Of a stretch of DNA of 22,236 bases, positions 6,897-12,380 are shown piece by piece. How positions within the stretch are numbered: position 1 is the first letter of the stretch; every line of letters begins with the position of its first letter. A program made the translations under genes and the position numbers. Below the pieces are notes generated by a model, which worked only from the letters and a program-made list of their open reading frames with translations, was not told the origin of the DNA and did not search any database. Source of the DNA: a virus. Location of the stretch: positions 1 to 22,236 of the IMG/VR virus record IMGVR_UViG_3300021961_000709; one strand, 5' to 3'.

Positions 6897-7625
6897 TTAA
6901 TCAAACCAACCTTTTTGTGGGGCGTTCCAATCGATGTCGTCCCACCCTTGTTTTTTGGTGTATGGCAATTCATCCATCCAACGGCGTTGATTGATGTATG
7001 TGGTGAAATGGGGTAGGAATTCCAATTTTCCGTTGTCCTTGTGATTTTGGACATATTGTTCAACGTGGCCCATGATGGCTTTCATATCGTCCTTGGAAAG
7101 CTTTCGGAATTTGGCCAACGCGGTTTGTTTGGTTCCCTTTTTCCCGTAGGCATTCCATATGTGTTCGAACAATTCGTCAATTCGATTTTTCGGCCCTTTA
7201 TTAGTTACAGTTCTATTATCAATTACAATTAAATTATCATTTTCATTTTCATTTTCCATATGGGGTTCCATATGCGTTTCCATATGGGCGGCCATATGTG
7301 TGTTCATATGTGGTTTTTCTTCTTTGGTTTTAAGATTACGGCGGCGTGATTCGGTGAAACGTTGGCGTTTGATTTGTTCATCTTCCAATCGTTTATTGAA
7401 CCAAAGTCCGTTTTCATCCTGCGCGAATTTTTTGCGAACCACGGGCCAATGTGCCGCGAAATCGGATTCGCCCAATAACTGCATGATTTCGGATTCGTGC
7501 AAATGGCCGTTGTTGAATTGTGCGTGTAACAAATCCATATACACGCCCTTTTGGTGTCGGTTTAATAGTATGGTTCCAGAATGCCAATCATTCCAATACC
7601 ATAACATTGCGGGGTCTTTTGACAT
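6897..7625 (-). CDS. DUF1376-like replication initiator candidate
   Basis: A 242-residue protein. Residues 1-90 match the DUF1376 (YdaU) pattern: MSKDPAMLWYWNDWHSGT, then a GVYMDLLHAQFNNGHL helix pair and a WFNKRLEDE segment, a winged-helix-like fold linked to phage DNA replication. A basic stretch (QRFTESRRRNLKTK) leads to a linker with five HMxx repeats (106-125) and Asn/Glu repeats. The C-terminal domain (about 150-230) contains WNAYGKKGTKQTALAKFRKL and a FTTYINQRRWMDE end, a pattern common at the C-termini of phage initiators. The ATG at 7625 directly follows a T-run. A GTG at 7649 would add eight residues encoded by the possible terminator and is less likely. It probably melts or marks the origin carried inside its own gene. 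Confidence 0.78.
   Translation of the reverse strand: MSKDPAMLWYWNDWHSGTILLNRHQKGVYMDLLHAQFNNGHLHESEIMQLLGESDFAAHWPVVRKKFAQDENGLWFNKRLEDEQIKRQRFTESRRRNLKTKEEKPHMNTHMAAHMETHMEPHMENENENDNLIVIDNRTVTNKGPKNRIDELFEHIWNAYGKKGTKQTALAKFRKLSKDDMKAIMGHVEQYVQNHKDNGKLEFLPHFTTYINQRRWMDELPYTKKQGWDDIDWNAPQKGWFD
7198..7256. other. A+T-rich stretch beside iterons, candidate unwinding element
   Basis: This stretch is markedly richer in A and T than the surrounding coding sequence. It includes attatcaattacaattaaa and three copies of CATTTT at 6-bp spacing (7238-7255) that abut the first CATATG. It stays in frame, encoding Asn/Glu/Asp-rich linker residues. Its placement on one side of the iteron array matches the usual order of a duplex-unwinding element in phage and plasmid origins. 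Function is inferred from arrangement only. Confidence 0.5.
7257..7310. repeat. Five CATATG iterons at exact 12-bp spacing
   Basis: CATATG begins at 7257, 7269, 7281, 7293 and 7305, so five palindromic cores recur every 12 bases. On the coding strand the unit is roughly CATATGGAAACC and encodes His-Met-x-x five times. The intervening six bases vary (AACACA, GCCGCC, GAAACG, GAACCC, GAAAAT). The array lies in the linker region of the initiator candidate. Iterons inside the initiator gene flanked by A+T-rich DNA are how lambda-type origins are built (lambda O). Alternatively it is only an in-frame codon repeat in a disordered linker. Confidence 0.7.
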
Positions 7626-7653
7626 AAAATAAAAAAGCCCAACGACCACGGGC
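7626..7653 (-). terminator. Weak terminator-like hairpin just before the initiator start
   Basis: The minus strand reads GCCC-N9-GGGC (7653-7637) followed by a run of TTTTTTATTTT that ends at the ATG at 7625. The stem is only four base pairs plus a possible G-T pair, so it is weak on its own. Its position after a larger foldable leader makes an attenuator possible. It could equally just keep the translation start unstructured. Confidence 0.35.
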
Positions 7654-7736
7654 GGCGGGGGAGCGCACGCCCATAGTGTTGAGCAAAAGGTGTTTTCACA
7701 TAGGACACCTCCCCGTGTCCGTGAATCGTTACAATA
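7626..7736 (-). promoter_or_regulatory. Structured 5' leader of the initiator gene
   Basis: A 111-base gap with unusually high G+C. Read on the minus strand it forms a hairpin GGACAC-GGGGAG-GTGTCC (7720-7703). The six-base loop GGGGAG is perfectly complementary to CTCCCC downstream (7663-7658), which would make a pseudoknot. A competing pairing, GGTGT with ACACC followed by TTTT, shares the GTGT arm. A short GCCC/GGGC stem followed by TTTTTTATTTT ends right at the ATG. A weak -7-like TAATATTG sits at 7739-7732. The gap has no credible ORF. The layout suggests attenuation or translational control. Confidence 0.55.
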
Positions 7737-7916
7737 TTAACGCTTTTCTTTTGTTTTGTTTTCGATTTCGTACGGATCAATTCCCTGAAACCTTAACCAT
7801 GCCCGCATTTCGTTGGAAACGTGGCCATGATCATATGGCGTTTTTTGGTCAAACCATGCCACCTCGCGTTCGGCACGTTCGATATCTTGTTCGGTTTTTT
7901 TAGAATGGCAGGTCAT
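7737..7916 (-). CDS. Hypothetical small protein
   Basis: A 59-residue protein starting MTCHSKKTEQDIERAEREVA and ending YEIENKTKEKR. The ATG at 7916 overlaps the stop of the SSB-like gene by 17 bases, so I prefer it to the upstream start at 7994, which would lie inside that gene. The middle contains WFDQKTPYDHGHVSNEMRAW. It is strongly charged, with no recognised motif. It is the last gene before the structured leader. Confidence 0.65.
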   Translation of the reverse strand: MTCHSKKTEQDIERAEREVAWFDQKTPYDHGHVSNEMRAWLRFQGIDPYEIENKTKEKR

Positions 7917-8382
7917 CGCTTGTTCCATATGTTTTTGATTTGATGGCATCGTGTTTGGCATCCTCGGCCAAAGCTTTGGCGGTGTCTTCACCACTCATGA
8001 CGTACAATTCGAATATTTTGGCGAATGTGGTTATTTGATGCAATTTGATTTCCCCGTGAATGCACAAATCCGTTGCGCATTTCAATACACTCATGCGTGT
8101 GATTCGCTTGTCGGTTTCGGGGTCTTTCGCCTTCGGTGCAAATGCTTGTTGTTGCATCTGGGCGGGCTTCACATTGTAAAACGTACGGCCGCCATGTTCA
8201 CGTGATGTGATGGTGTATGCGGATTCGGTACCCACAACGAATTTGTTTTGGTCTTGGGACTTGGACAAATATTCGCCCGTGTCCCCATTTTCGAACGATA
8301 CTTCAAATTTGTACATGGTGCCATACTGGCCATTCCATGTTCCGTTGGCGGCGACATTGGTCACCTTTGATTGCTTTTCCAT
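7900..8382 (-). CDS. Single-stranded DNA-binding-like protein
   Basis: A 160-residue protein. The N-terminal half fits an OB-fold-like beta domain: VTNVAANGTWNGQYGTMYKF, then FENGDTGEYLSKSQDQNKFV and a YTITSREHGGRTFYNVKP strand pair. A helical part follows (KRITRMSVLKCATDL). The C-terminus is TSDDLPF, closely resembling the acidic DDDIPF tip by which bacterial SSB recruits replication and repair proteins. It would coat single-stranded phage DNA during replication and recombination. It overlaps the upstream HTH gene by 22 bases. The tip is seen; the OB fold is inferred from pattern. Confidence 0.8.
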   Translation of the reverse strand: MEKQSKVTNVAANGTWNGQYGTMYKFEVSFENGDTGEYLSKSQDQNKFVVGTESAYTITSREHGGRTFYNVKPAQMQQQAFAPKAKDPETDKRITRMSVLKCATDLCIHGEIKLHQITTFAKIFELYVMSGEDTAKALAEDAKHDAIKSKTYGTSDDLPF

Positions 8383-8567
8383 GTTAAGTTGGTAATTGGT
8401 TGAAAGTTAAGTTTTGTCAAGATTTCGATTTGTTTTTCCAATGACAATTGGTGGCGGCGGAATTTGTAGCGGTACGATGCGGCGGTGTTGTAAGGTATGC
8501 CCATCTTGTCCGCCATTTCCTGCAACCCCATTGTCATGGCTTGTATCATTGCTTCATGCGTTTCCAT
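8361..8567 (-). CDS. Small helix-turn-helix-like protein
   Basis: A 68-residue protein starting METHEAMIQAMTMGLQEMAD. The segment GLQEMADKMGIPYNTAASYRYKFR fits a helix-turn-helix (ADKMGIPYNTAASYR), followed by SLEKQIEILTKLNF, a pattern I know from small phage DNA-binding proteins. A longer open frame up to 8678 is an artefact of the upstream region. The start lies only six bases after a perfect TATATTTG box, so it could regulate the early block from its own promoter. Confidence 0.65.
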   Translation of the reverse strand: METHEAMIQAMTMGLQEMADKMGIPYNTAASYRYKFRRHQLSLEKQIEILTKLNFQPITNLTWKSNQR

Positions 8568-8573
8568 ACTTTG

Positions 8574-8581
8574 CAAATATA
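8574..8581 (-). promoter_or_regulatory. Bacteroidetes-type -7 box TATATTTG before the HTH gene
   Basis: TATATTTG matches the TAnnTTTG consensus of the Bacteroidetes primary sigma factor in full. The box ends six bases before the ATG at 8567. If transcription starts at the usual distance the mRNA would be almost leaderless. The -33 element is poor: TTG triplets lie 14 and 23 bases upstream rather than the usual 19-21. Confidence 0.5.
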
Positions 8582-8592
8582 CAATATAAGGG

Positions 8593-8811
8593 CTACAATT
8601 CCCACAATTTGCGGCGTTCGAATAGGTGAACTTGATACAAATATCCCCATCGTTCGCGGTCAATGCCATCGCGTACAATCACAATCACTTCCCCATTGGG
8701 ATGGTAATGGACCTTGACGAATGTCATTTCATCGGCCCGTTCGGCCCCGTGTTGCCCGCTAAAAATGACGGGCGTACCCTCGGCCAGTTTAATTGCTTCC
8801 TTGAACGTCAT
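8593..8811 (-). CDS. Hypothetical small protein
   Basis: A 72-residue protein that starts MTFKEAIKLAEGTPVIFSG and ends LFERRKLWEL. It has the look of a small beta-barrel: GTPVIFSG, MTFVKVHYHPNGEVIVIVRD and WGYLYQVHLF are alternating strand-like segments. No motif is recognised. It overlaps the upstream gene by 23 bases and is followed by the 25-base gap holding the TATATTTG box. Confidence 0.7.
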   Translation of the reverse strand: MTFKEAIKLAEGTPVIFSGQHGAERADEMTFVKVHYHPNGEVIVIVRDGIDRERWGYLYQVHLFERRKLWEL

Positions 8812-8971
8812 ACATTTTTGAATAAATTTCCTCGAATGTCAAATGGGGGCATTTGCGGGCAAGCTCGACCATAATACCCATTGCGTGTTTTTCACTATCC
8901 ATGAAGATTTGACGATTCACATCCACATTCAAGTTTTTCAGTAATTCCAATACGATTTCCATTGGTGTCAT
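8789..8971 (-). CDS. Hypothetical small helical protein
   Basis: A 60-residue protein beginning MTPMEIVLELLKNLNVDVNR. It is helical throughout, with HAMGIMVELARKCPHLTFEEIYSKM in the second half (residues about 29-53). It has no recognised domain. The start overlaps the upstream stop as ATGA. It belongs to the four-gene string of small proteins driven by the promoter near 9440. Confidence 0.65.
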   Translation of the reverse strand: MTPMEIVLELLKNLNVDVNRQIFMDSEKHAMGIMVELARKCPHLTFEEIYSKMYDVQGSN

Positions 8972-9195
8972 TTGGCCCTCCCTTTATATAGTTTTTTCCG
9001 TTCCTTGTACAACGTACGTTGCCAATCGTTGAAATCCGCAATGAATGGATCGCGTGGTGGATTTGGGCGTGGTGGTACTTCGTCAATGTTGTTGGATGCC
9101 ATCACTTTTTTGGCAATGTAATAAATGGCGGCCACCGCAACCGATACGGCCATCAATGTCCATGGGCTTTGCCCTACAAATTCAATGTGTGTCAT
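8968..9195 (-). CDS. Single-pass membrane protein
   Basis: A 75-residue protein with one clear hydrophobic segment (WTLMAVSVAVAAIYYIA, about residues 12-28), followed by KK and a Pro-rich stretch (VPPRPNPPRDP). A basic C-terminal tail ends KERKKLYKGRAK. This suggests a membrane anchor with a cytoplasmic basic tail. Early-expressed small membrane proteins of phages often act in superinfection exclusion or host takeover; that is only a possibility. Both ends overlap neighbours as ATGA. Confidence 0.7.
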   Translation of the reverse strand: MTHIEFVGQSPWTLMAVSVAVAAIYYIAKKVMASNNIDEVPPRPNPPRDPFIADFNDWQRTLYKERKKLYKGRAK

Positions 9196-9434
9196 ATGTA
9201 TTCAATATCGCAATGTTCCTTACATTCTGAACAAAACCCGTCATAAATGATTGTGGCGTTGCAACAATCCGAAACGGGTATGCCTTGTTCCTCCTCGGGG
9301 AAAATCAAATCATCCTCATGAATGGTCATTAAACGTTCCTCGAATTTCATCCAGTAAATGCCAACGCGATCGGTTGGCAACACCTCCACGGCCTTGCCGT
9401 TGCTTTTGAGATGTGCGTGTAGTGGGTTTTGCAT
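9192..9434 (-). CDS. Small protein with C-terminal zinc-ribbon-like cysteines
   Basis: An 80-residue protein and the first gene of the early block. The N-terminal half looks like a small beta domain (KAVEVLPTDRVGIYWMKFE). The C-terminus carries C57-C58 in SDCCNATI and C68-x2-C71 in FCSECKEHC, consistent with a four-cysteine zinc ribbon. I recall similar CCxAxI...CSxCKEHC tails on unassigned phage proteins. It starts four bases after the best promoter in the window. Confidence 0.75.
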   Translation of the reverse strand: MQNPLHAHLKSNGKAVEVLPTDRVGIYWMKFEERLMTIHEDDLIFPEEEQGIPVSDCCNATIIYDGFCSECKEHCDIEYI

Positions 9435-9438
9435 AGTT

Positions 9439-9468
9439 CAAATATACACCTATTTTGTCAATTCGCAA
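9439..9468 (-). promoter_or_regulatory. Bacteroidetes-type promoter of the early block
   Basis: On the minus strand ATTG (the -33 element) is followed after exactly 19 bases by TATATTTG (the -7 element, 9446-9439), agreeing with the Bacteroidetes consensus TTTG-N19/20-TAnnTTTG. The box ends four bases before the ATG at 9434, implying a leaderless transcript. It lies directly downstream of the terminator closing the lysis block, which is the right place for an independent promoter. Confidence 0.75.
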
Positions 9469-9477
9469 TACGCAATA

Positions 9478-9521
9478 CAAAATAAAACAAAATACCACCC
9501 ATTTTTTTGTGAATGGATGGT
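9478..9521 (-). terminator. Intrinsic terminator after the amidase gene
   Basis: On the minus strand ACCATCCATT and AATGGGTGGT (9521-9512 and 9503-9494) form a ten-base-pair stem with one G-T pair and an eight-base loop. It is followed by ATTTTGTTTTATTTTG. It begins seven bases after the amidase stop codon and separates the lysis and early transcription units. Confidence 0.85.
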
Positions 9522-9528
9522 TTCTTGA

Positions 9529-10158
9529 TTAAAGGGCTTTCAATGCCTCGATCAACTTGGGTTGTGGGGTTACGTCAATCTTGTCCTTACGCACGGAATT
9601 GTGCGTGTAAACGCCGTATTCGCCCTTCAATGCTCGTGGGCATATATCCCAAATATCATCCTTGTAATCCAAATCGATGCCGTATTTGTCGTGCCAGAGC
9701 TTCAAAAGGTACACCACGGATTCAATTTGCGCATCCGAATACGCGTGAACGTATTTGTATCCCTTGTATGGGGTTTCCAATTCCACCACTTCATCGGCGG
9801 GGACTTCCTTACCCAAATAATGGTAAAACTTGCCACCCTTTTTTGTCAATCCACCCCAATTGCACAATTCAATGCCGATGGATATTTTGTCCAATGATTG
9901 GTAAGGTATGCCGTTGGCCTTGAATACATCGTTTTTCAAACCCAAATGGTAGGCCCAAAACTGTGATCCAAACCCTTGGACGATTTGTCCGTCACCCGCA
10001 ATGACCACACACGTGGCAATTTTTACGGGTGTCTTTTCCCATCCACCAAATACGGGTTCGGCCTTCGGGCCACCCGCCGTATGGTGCAAATACACTTGAC
10101 GTTTGGGCATTGCCTCGCGGTAATACCCACGGAATTCATATTGTTTTATCTTTTTCAT
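9529..10158 (-). CDS. N-acetylmuramoyl-L-alanine amidase endolysin
   Basis: A 209-residue Amidase_2-type endolysin that cuts the peptide from N-acetylmuramic acid in peptidoglycan. Visible motifs are VYLHHTAGG (zinc ligand H25 or H26), AYHLG (H71), SIGIELCNWGG (E98) and THNSVRKDKIDVTPQP (H186, K193, D195). Where T7 lysozyme has Cys as the third zinc ligand, Asp is here, as in many relatives. No signal peptide is seen, so release would rely on the holin-like protein encoded upstream. I chose the ATG at 10158 (23-base overlap) over that at 10176. It is the last gene of the lysis unit, closed by a terminator. Confidence 0.92.
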   Translation of the reverse strand: MKKIKQYEFRGYYREAMPKRQVYLHHTAGGPKAEPVFGGWEKTPVKIATCVVIAGDGQIVQGFGSQFWAYHLGLKNDVFKANGIPYQSLDKISIGIELCNWGGLTKKGGKFYHYLGKEVPADEVVELETPYKGYKYVHAYSDAQIESVVYLLKLWHDKYGIDLDYKDDIWDICPRALKGEYGVYTHNSVRKDKIDVTPQPKLIEALKAL

Positions 10159-10366
10159 GTGCCTTTTGTTTTTCAATCATTCGTGCCAAATACCACTGGG
10201 CCTTTTCAAGGTCTTCCAATCCGTTTTTCCGATCCCATCGAATGACGTATTTCATCACGTTGCCTTTCAAATACCCCATTTGTTGTTGGAATGGCATTGA
10301 AGCTTCGATTGCGTCAATGGCCTCGATTGACCCTTGGTAATGTGTTGGTTTGTTTACCCTATCCAT
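10136..10366 (-). CDS. DUF3310 protein
   Basis: A 76-residue protein matching DUF3310, a small family widespread in phages: VNKPTHYQGSIEAIDAIEA at the N-terminus, then GYLKGNVMKYVIRWDRKNG and LEDLEKAQWYLARMIE. The biochemical role of the family is unsettled. The ATG at 10366 overlaps the upstream gene by 13 bases; an ATG nine bases earlier is also possible. Its presence between lysis genes is probably positional only. Confidence 0.9.
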   Translation of the reverse strand: MDRVNKPTHYQGSIEAIDAIEASMPFQQQMGYLKGNVMKYVIRWDRKNGLEDLEKAQWYLARMIEKQKAHEKDKTI

Positions 10367-10566
10367 GCCGTACAAAAATCGTCAAAATCGTGTTCAATTT
10401 TCATGGAATGGCCGCACGTGAATATTTCAACGCGGTCTTCAATTTGAATGGCCGCAATGACGTGATCCAAATCCACGTACCCCATTTCGGTATATTCGGC
10501 AATTCCGCCCAATATATCCTCCAATTCATCGGTTTCGTATACCACTTGTACTTTCAACAATCTCAT
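10354..10566 (-). CDS. Hypothetical acidic small protein
   Basis: A 70-residue protein starting MRLLKVQVVYETDELEDILG and ending IEHDFDDFCTAWIG. It is acidic, with an alternating strand-helix pattern (LLKVQVVYE, then HVIAAIQIEDRVEIFTCG). The family is not recognised. The ATG at 10566 overlaps the phosphoesterase stop as ATGA, which picks it over a 159-codon frame that would run far into that gene. Confidence 0.7.
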   Translation of the reverse strand: MRLLKVQVVYETDELEDILGGIAEYTEMGYVDLDHVIAAIQIEDRVEIFTCGHSMKIEHDFDDFCTAWIG

Positions 10567-11411
10567 GTCGTACGATATGTGTATCCAACAACGCGATAAT
10601 CCGTGTCGTAATGCCCACCACCTGGGTGTGGGGTCAATGACAACCAACGACCGCCCAATGGCTTCGGTGCGGCTCCACGCTCCACGTGCCAACCTCCTTT
10701 GCCTTGGTTGTATTCTTCCTTGTATGTGGCCGTGCGCACATGGCATACATCCTTCAATCGCACTTTGTTGTGCCAAGTCAAATATTCTTGGGTATAGGTC
10801 AATTCGTAATCGTTGTGGACGTGGCCTTGCCATATCAAATCGGCACCCGCCACAAATACCTGCATCCTATTCGATTGAATGGTTCCCAATGTAACTGGGG
10901 CGGCACCACCCGCACCATGGAAATATTTGATTTTGTACGATGCCTTGTGTTTATTGTCATCACGGAAATTGTAAACAACCCAACCGCCGTATCCACCCGC
11001 TTGGATTGCGCTTTCGTTCTTGATATTAAGCCCTGAAACAAATCGTTCAATCACATCGGTTTCGGCACGTTTCAAAATGGATGTTTCGTGGTTGCCATAT
11101 CCGATGACCCGAATCAAATGCGCATAGGGTGAAAACCATTCGATGGCCTCACCAATCACGGCATCCAAATAATTGTTGACGTTGTGTTGGGGTAAAATAT
11201 CCGATTTTGATTTGCGTGGGTCGTATGCGCCCTGCATCAAACAAAATGTGTCGCCGTTGAATAAAATGTCGGCCCCGTGTTCCAAAGCTTGATCCAAATG
11301 CCGTTTCAACAAATGGCGGTCGCATTTGGGGTTGTCGAAATGGATGTCGCTAATAAGCAACACCAATCGCGGGGTGAAATCACAATTGATTTCGTGTACG
11401 TTATTCTTTTT
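10563..11411 (-). CDS. Calcineurin-like metallophosphoesterase
   Basis: A 282-residue protein with the full metal-binding set of the calcineurin-like phosphoesterase family: D23 and H25 in LISDIHFDN, D55 in LFNGDTF, N108 and H109 in GYGNHET, H166 in KYFHGAGG, and H198 and H200 in WQGHVHND. Such phage enzymes may act on nucleotides, 2',3'-phosphate ends or damaged nucleic acids; the substrate cannot be told from sequence. I favour the GTG at 11411, which overlaps the holin stop by 11 bases and lies close to the conserved core. An ATG at 11456 would overlap by 56. It stands within the lysis genes. Confidence 0.9.
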   Translation of the reverse strand, partial: KKNNVHEINCDFTPRLVLLISDIHFDNPKCDRHLLKRHLDQALEHGADILFNGDTFCLMQGAYDPRKSKSDILPQHNVNNYLDAVIGEAIEWFSPYAHLIRVIGYGNHETSILKRAETDVIERFVSGLNIKNESAIQAGGYGGWVVYNFRDDNKHKASYKIKYFHGAGGAAPVTLGTIQSNRMQVFVAGADLIWQGHVHNDYELTYTQEYLTWHNKVRLKDVCHVRTATYKEEYNQGKGGWHVERGAAPKPLGGRWLSLTPHPGGGHYDTDYRVVGYTYRTT

Positions 11412-11628
11412 CACTGCGGGCGAATTTGTCAATTGACGTGAACCCAAGGCACGCAATTGTCACCCATTCAACCGCCGCCACCAATTCGGATGACGGGGCG
11501 ATGTCTTGCGGCGACAATGAATTGTGTGCCATGGTGCCAAACAATACGATGGCCCCCACGATTCCCACAACGCGTTTGGATGAAATTTCACCCTTGTCGC
11601 CTTTGAACATTTCAAATACTTTTTTCAT
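11401..11628 (-). CDS. Holin-like two-helix membrane protein
   Basis: A 75-residue protein with a charged N-terminus (KKVFEMFKGDKGEISSKR) and two hydrophobic segments, VVGIVGAIVLFGTMAH (20-35) and LVAAVEWVTIACLGFTSI (49-66), separated by a short loop, with a charged end RSEKE. Size, topology and its position upstream of the amidase gene fit a holin that times membrane permeabilisation. The SSKR before the first helix is common in such proteins of Bacteroidota phages. Confidence 0.75.
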   Translation of the reverse strand: MKKVFEMFKGDKGEISSKRVVGIVGAIVLFGTMAHNSLSPQDIAPSSELVAAVEWVTIACLGFTSIDKFARSEKE

Positions 11629-12008
11629 AGTGTATCGGATACGCCGTTCAACTTTAACGCGTTTTGGTAGCGCATTGAATCGGCAAATTTTTCGGCCGCG
11701 ATTTGATCCATCAATTCCTTGGTGGATTTTGGCACGGGTATTTCAAAAACCTCCATGGTCATTTCCATTATTTCGACCTTGGATTCCAATTGCTTTTTTT
11801 CCTCCACCTTTTGTTCCACAATCGCATCGGCCTTTTCTTTTGCGATTTGCGTCACTTTATGGGCGTTTTGGATGTTCCGTTCCACCCGCATCAACATCGC
11901 GTCAATTTCATCGGGTTTTGGGGCTTGTACGGCCTTCAATGGTGTGGTGGCCGCATCCAAAATGAATGCGACAAATACCAATACAACGGAAATGTACATT
12001 AACCTCAT
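11625..12008 (-). CDS. Membrane-anchored coiled-coil protein
   Basis: A 127-residue protein with an N-terminal hydrophobic helix (MYISVVLVFVAFILDAA, 4-20) that could be an anchor or signal peptide. A long helical stretch follows (about 34-90), rich in Glu, Lys and Ala, including KEKADAIVEQKVEEKKQLES. There is no lipobox. This shape resembles inner-membrane spanins, which link the membranes of Gram-negative hosts during lysis, but virion or anchoring roles are equally open. Both ends overlap neighbours as ATGA. Confidence 0.7.
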   Translation of the reverse strand: MRLMYISVVLVFVAFILDAATTPLKAVQAPKPDEIDAMLMRVERNIQNAHKVTQIAKEKADAIVEQKVEEKKQLESKVEIMEMTMEVFEIPVPKSTKELMDQIAAEKFADSMRYQNALKLNGVSDTL

Positions 12009-12250
12009 AGTTTTTTCATCGTGTTAATCAACCGCAATTCGGTGATGGCGGCCGCCAATGCACTATCCGATTTTTTCAATGCATAGTTCATGCGGTCAAC
12101 CTTCACGTTCAAAGCTTTGATTTCAAAACGGGCTTCCTCCAATTGTGTTTGATATTGATGCTTAACGTCATAATACAAATACGACACGGCAATCAACATA
12201 CAAAAGGCAACCGCCGCAACGGGGTTGGATTTGAATTGATCGAACGACAC
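12005..12250 (-). CDS. Membrane-anchored coiled-coil protein, GTG start likely
   Basis: An 81-residue protein with a hydrophobic segment (VAAVAFCMLIAVSYLYY, 11-27), then a coiled coil with heptad-like spacing (LEEARFEIKALNVKVDRMNY) and a helical end. With its downstream neighbour it makes a pair of membrane-plus-coiled-coil proteins beside holin and endolysin. The open frame extends to 12400, but that part overlaps the 39-residue gene in another frame, so I infer the GTG at 12250, 10 bases after its stop. The start codon is the weak point. Confidence 0.6.
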   Translation of the reverse strand: MSFDQFKSNPVAAVAFCMLIAVSYLYYDVKHQYQTQLEEARFEIKALNVKVDRMNYALKKSDSALAAAITELRLINTMKKL

Positions 12251-12260
12251 GGGGAATGGA

Positions 12261-12380
12261 TTAGCGACCTTGTCCCCGATATTTTTTTGCGGGTTTGTTG
12301 TTTTTGGAGTGGACACCTTTGTTGTTCTTTTTAGGTTTGGGGCGGTATTTGGAAACCGATATGCTTTTAACTTTGGCCAT
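12261..12380 (-). CDS. 39-residue highly basic protein
   Basis: A short gene, MAKVKSISVSKYRPKPKKNN then KGVHSKN and a final KKYRGQGR. About a third of residues are Lys or Arg. I recall basic proteins of this pattern (KKPGVHAKTK...KYRGQG) between structural and lysis genes in Bacteroidota phages. A role in nucleic-acid binding or virion assembly is possible. The ATG at 12380 overlaps the upstream stop by 14 bases. Codons and conserved-looking termini support a real gene despite its size. Confidence 0.72.
   Translation of the reverse strand: MAKVKSISVSKYRPKPKKNNKGVHSKNNKPAKKYRGQGR

Noticed and set aside
7257-7310. The CATATG array as a CRISPR or transposon-end structure
   Set aside because: The repeat unit is only 12 bp, in frame within a coding linker, with no spacers of CRISPR length, no cas genes and no transposase nearby.
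7562-7780. A 72-codon minus-strand frame across the structured leader
   Set aside because: It crosses the hairpins and runs into the initiator gene in another frame; the translation shows no domain pattern.
10354-10833. A 159-codon minus-strand frame extending upstream of the 70-residue gene
   Set aside because: The first 89 codons lie in another frame of the metallophosphoesterase gene; the ATGA-coupled ATG at 10566 explains the real gene.
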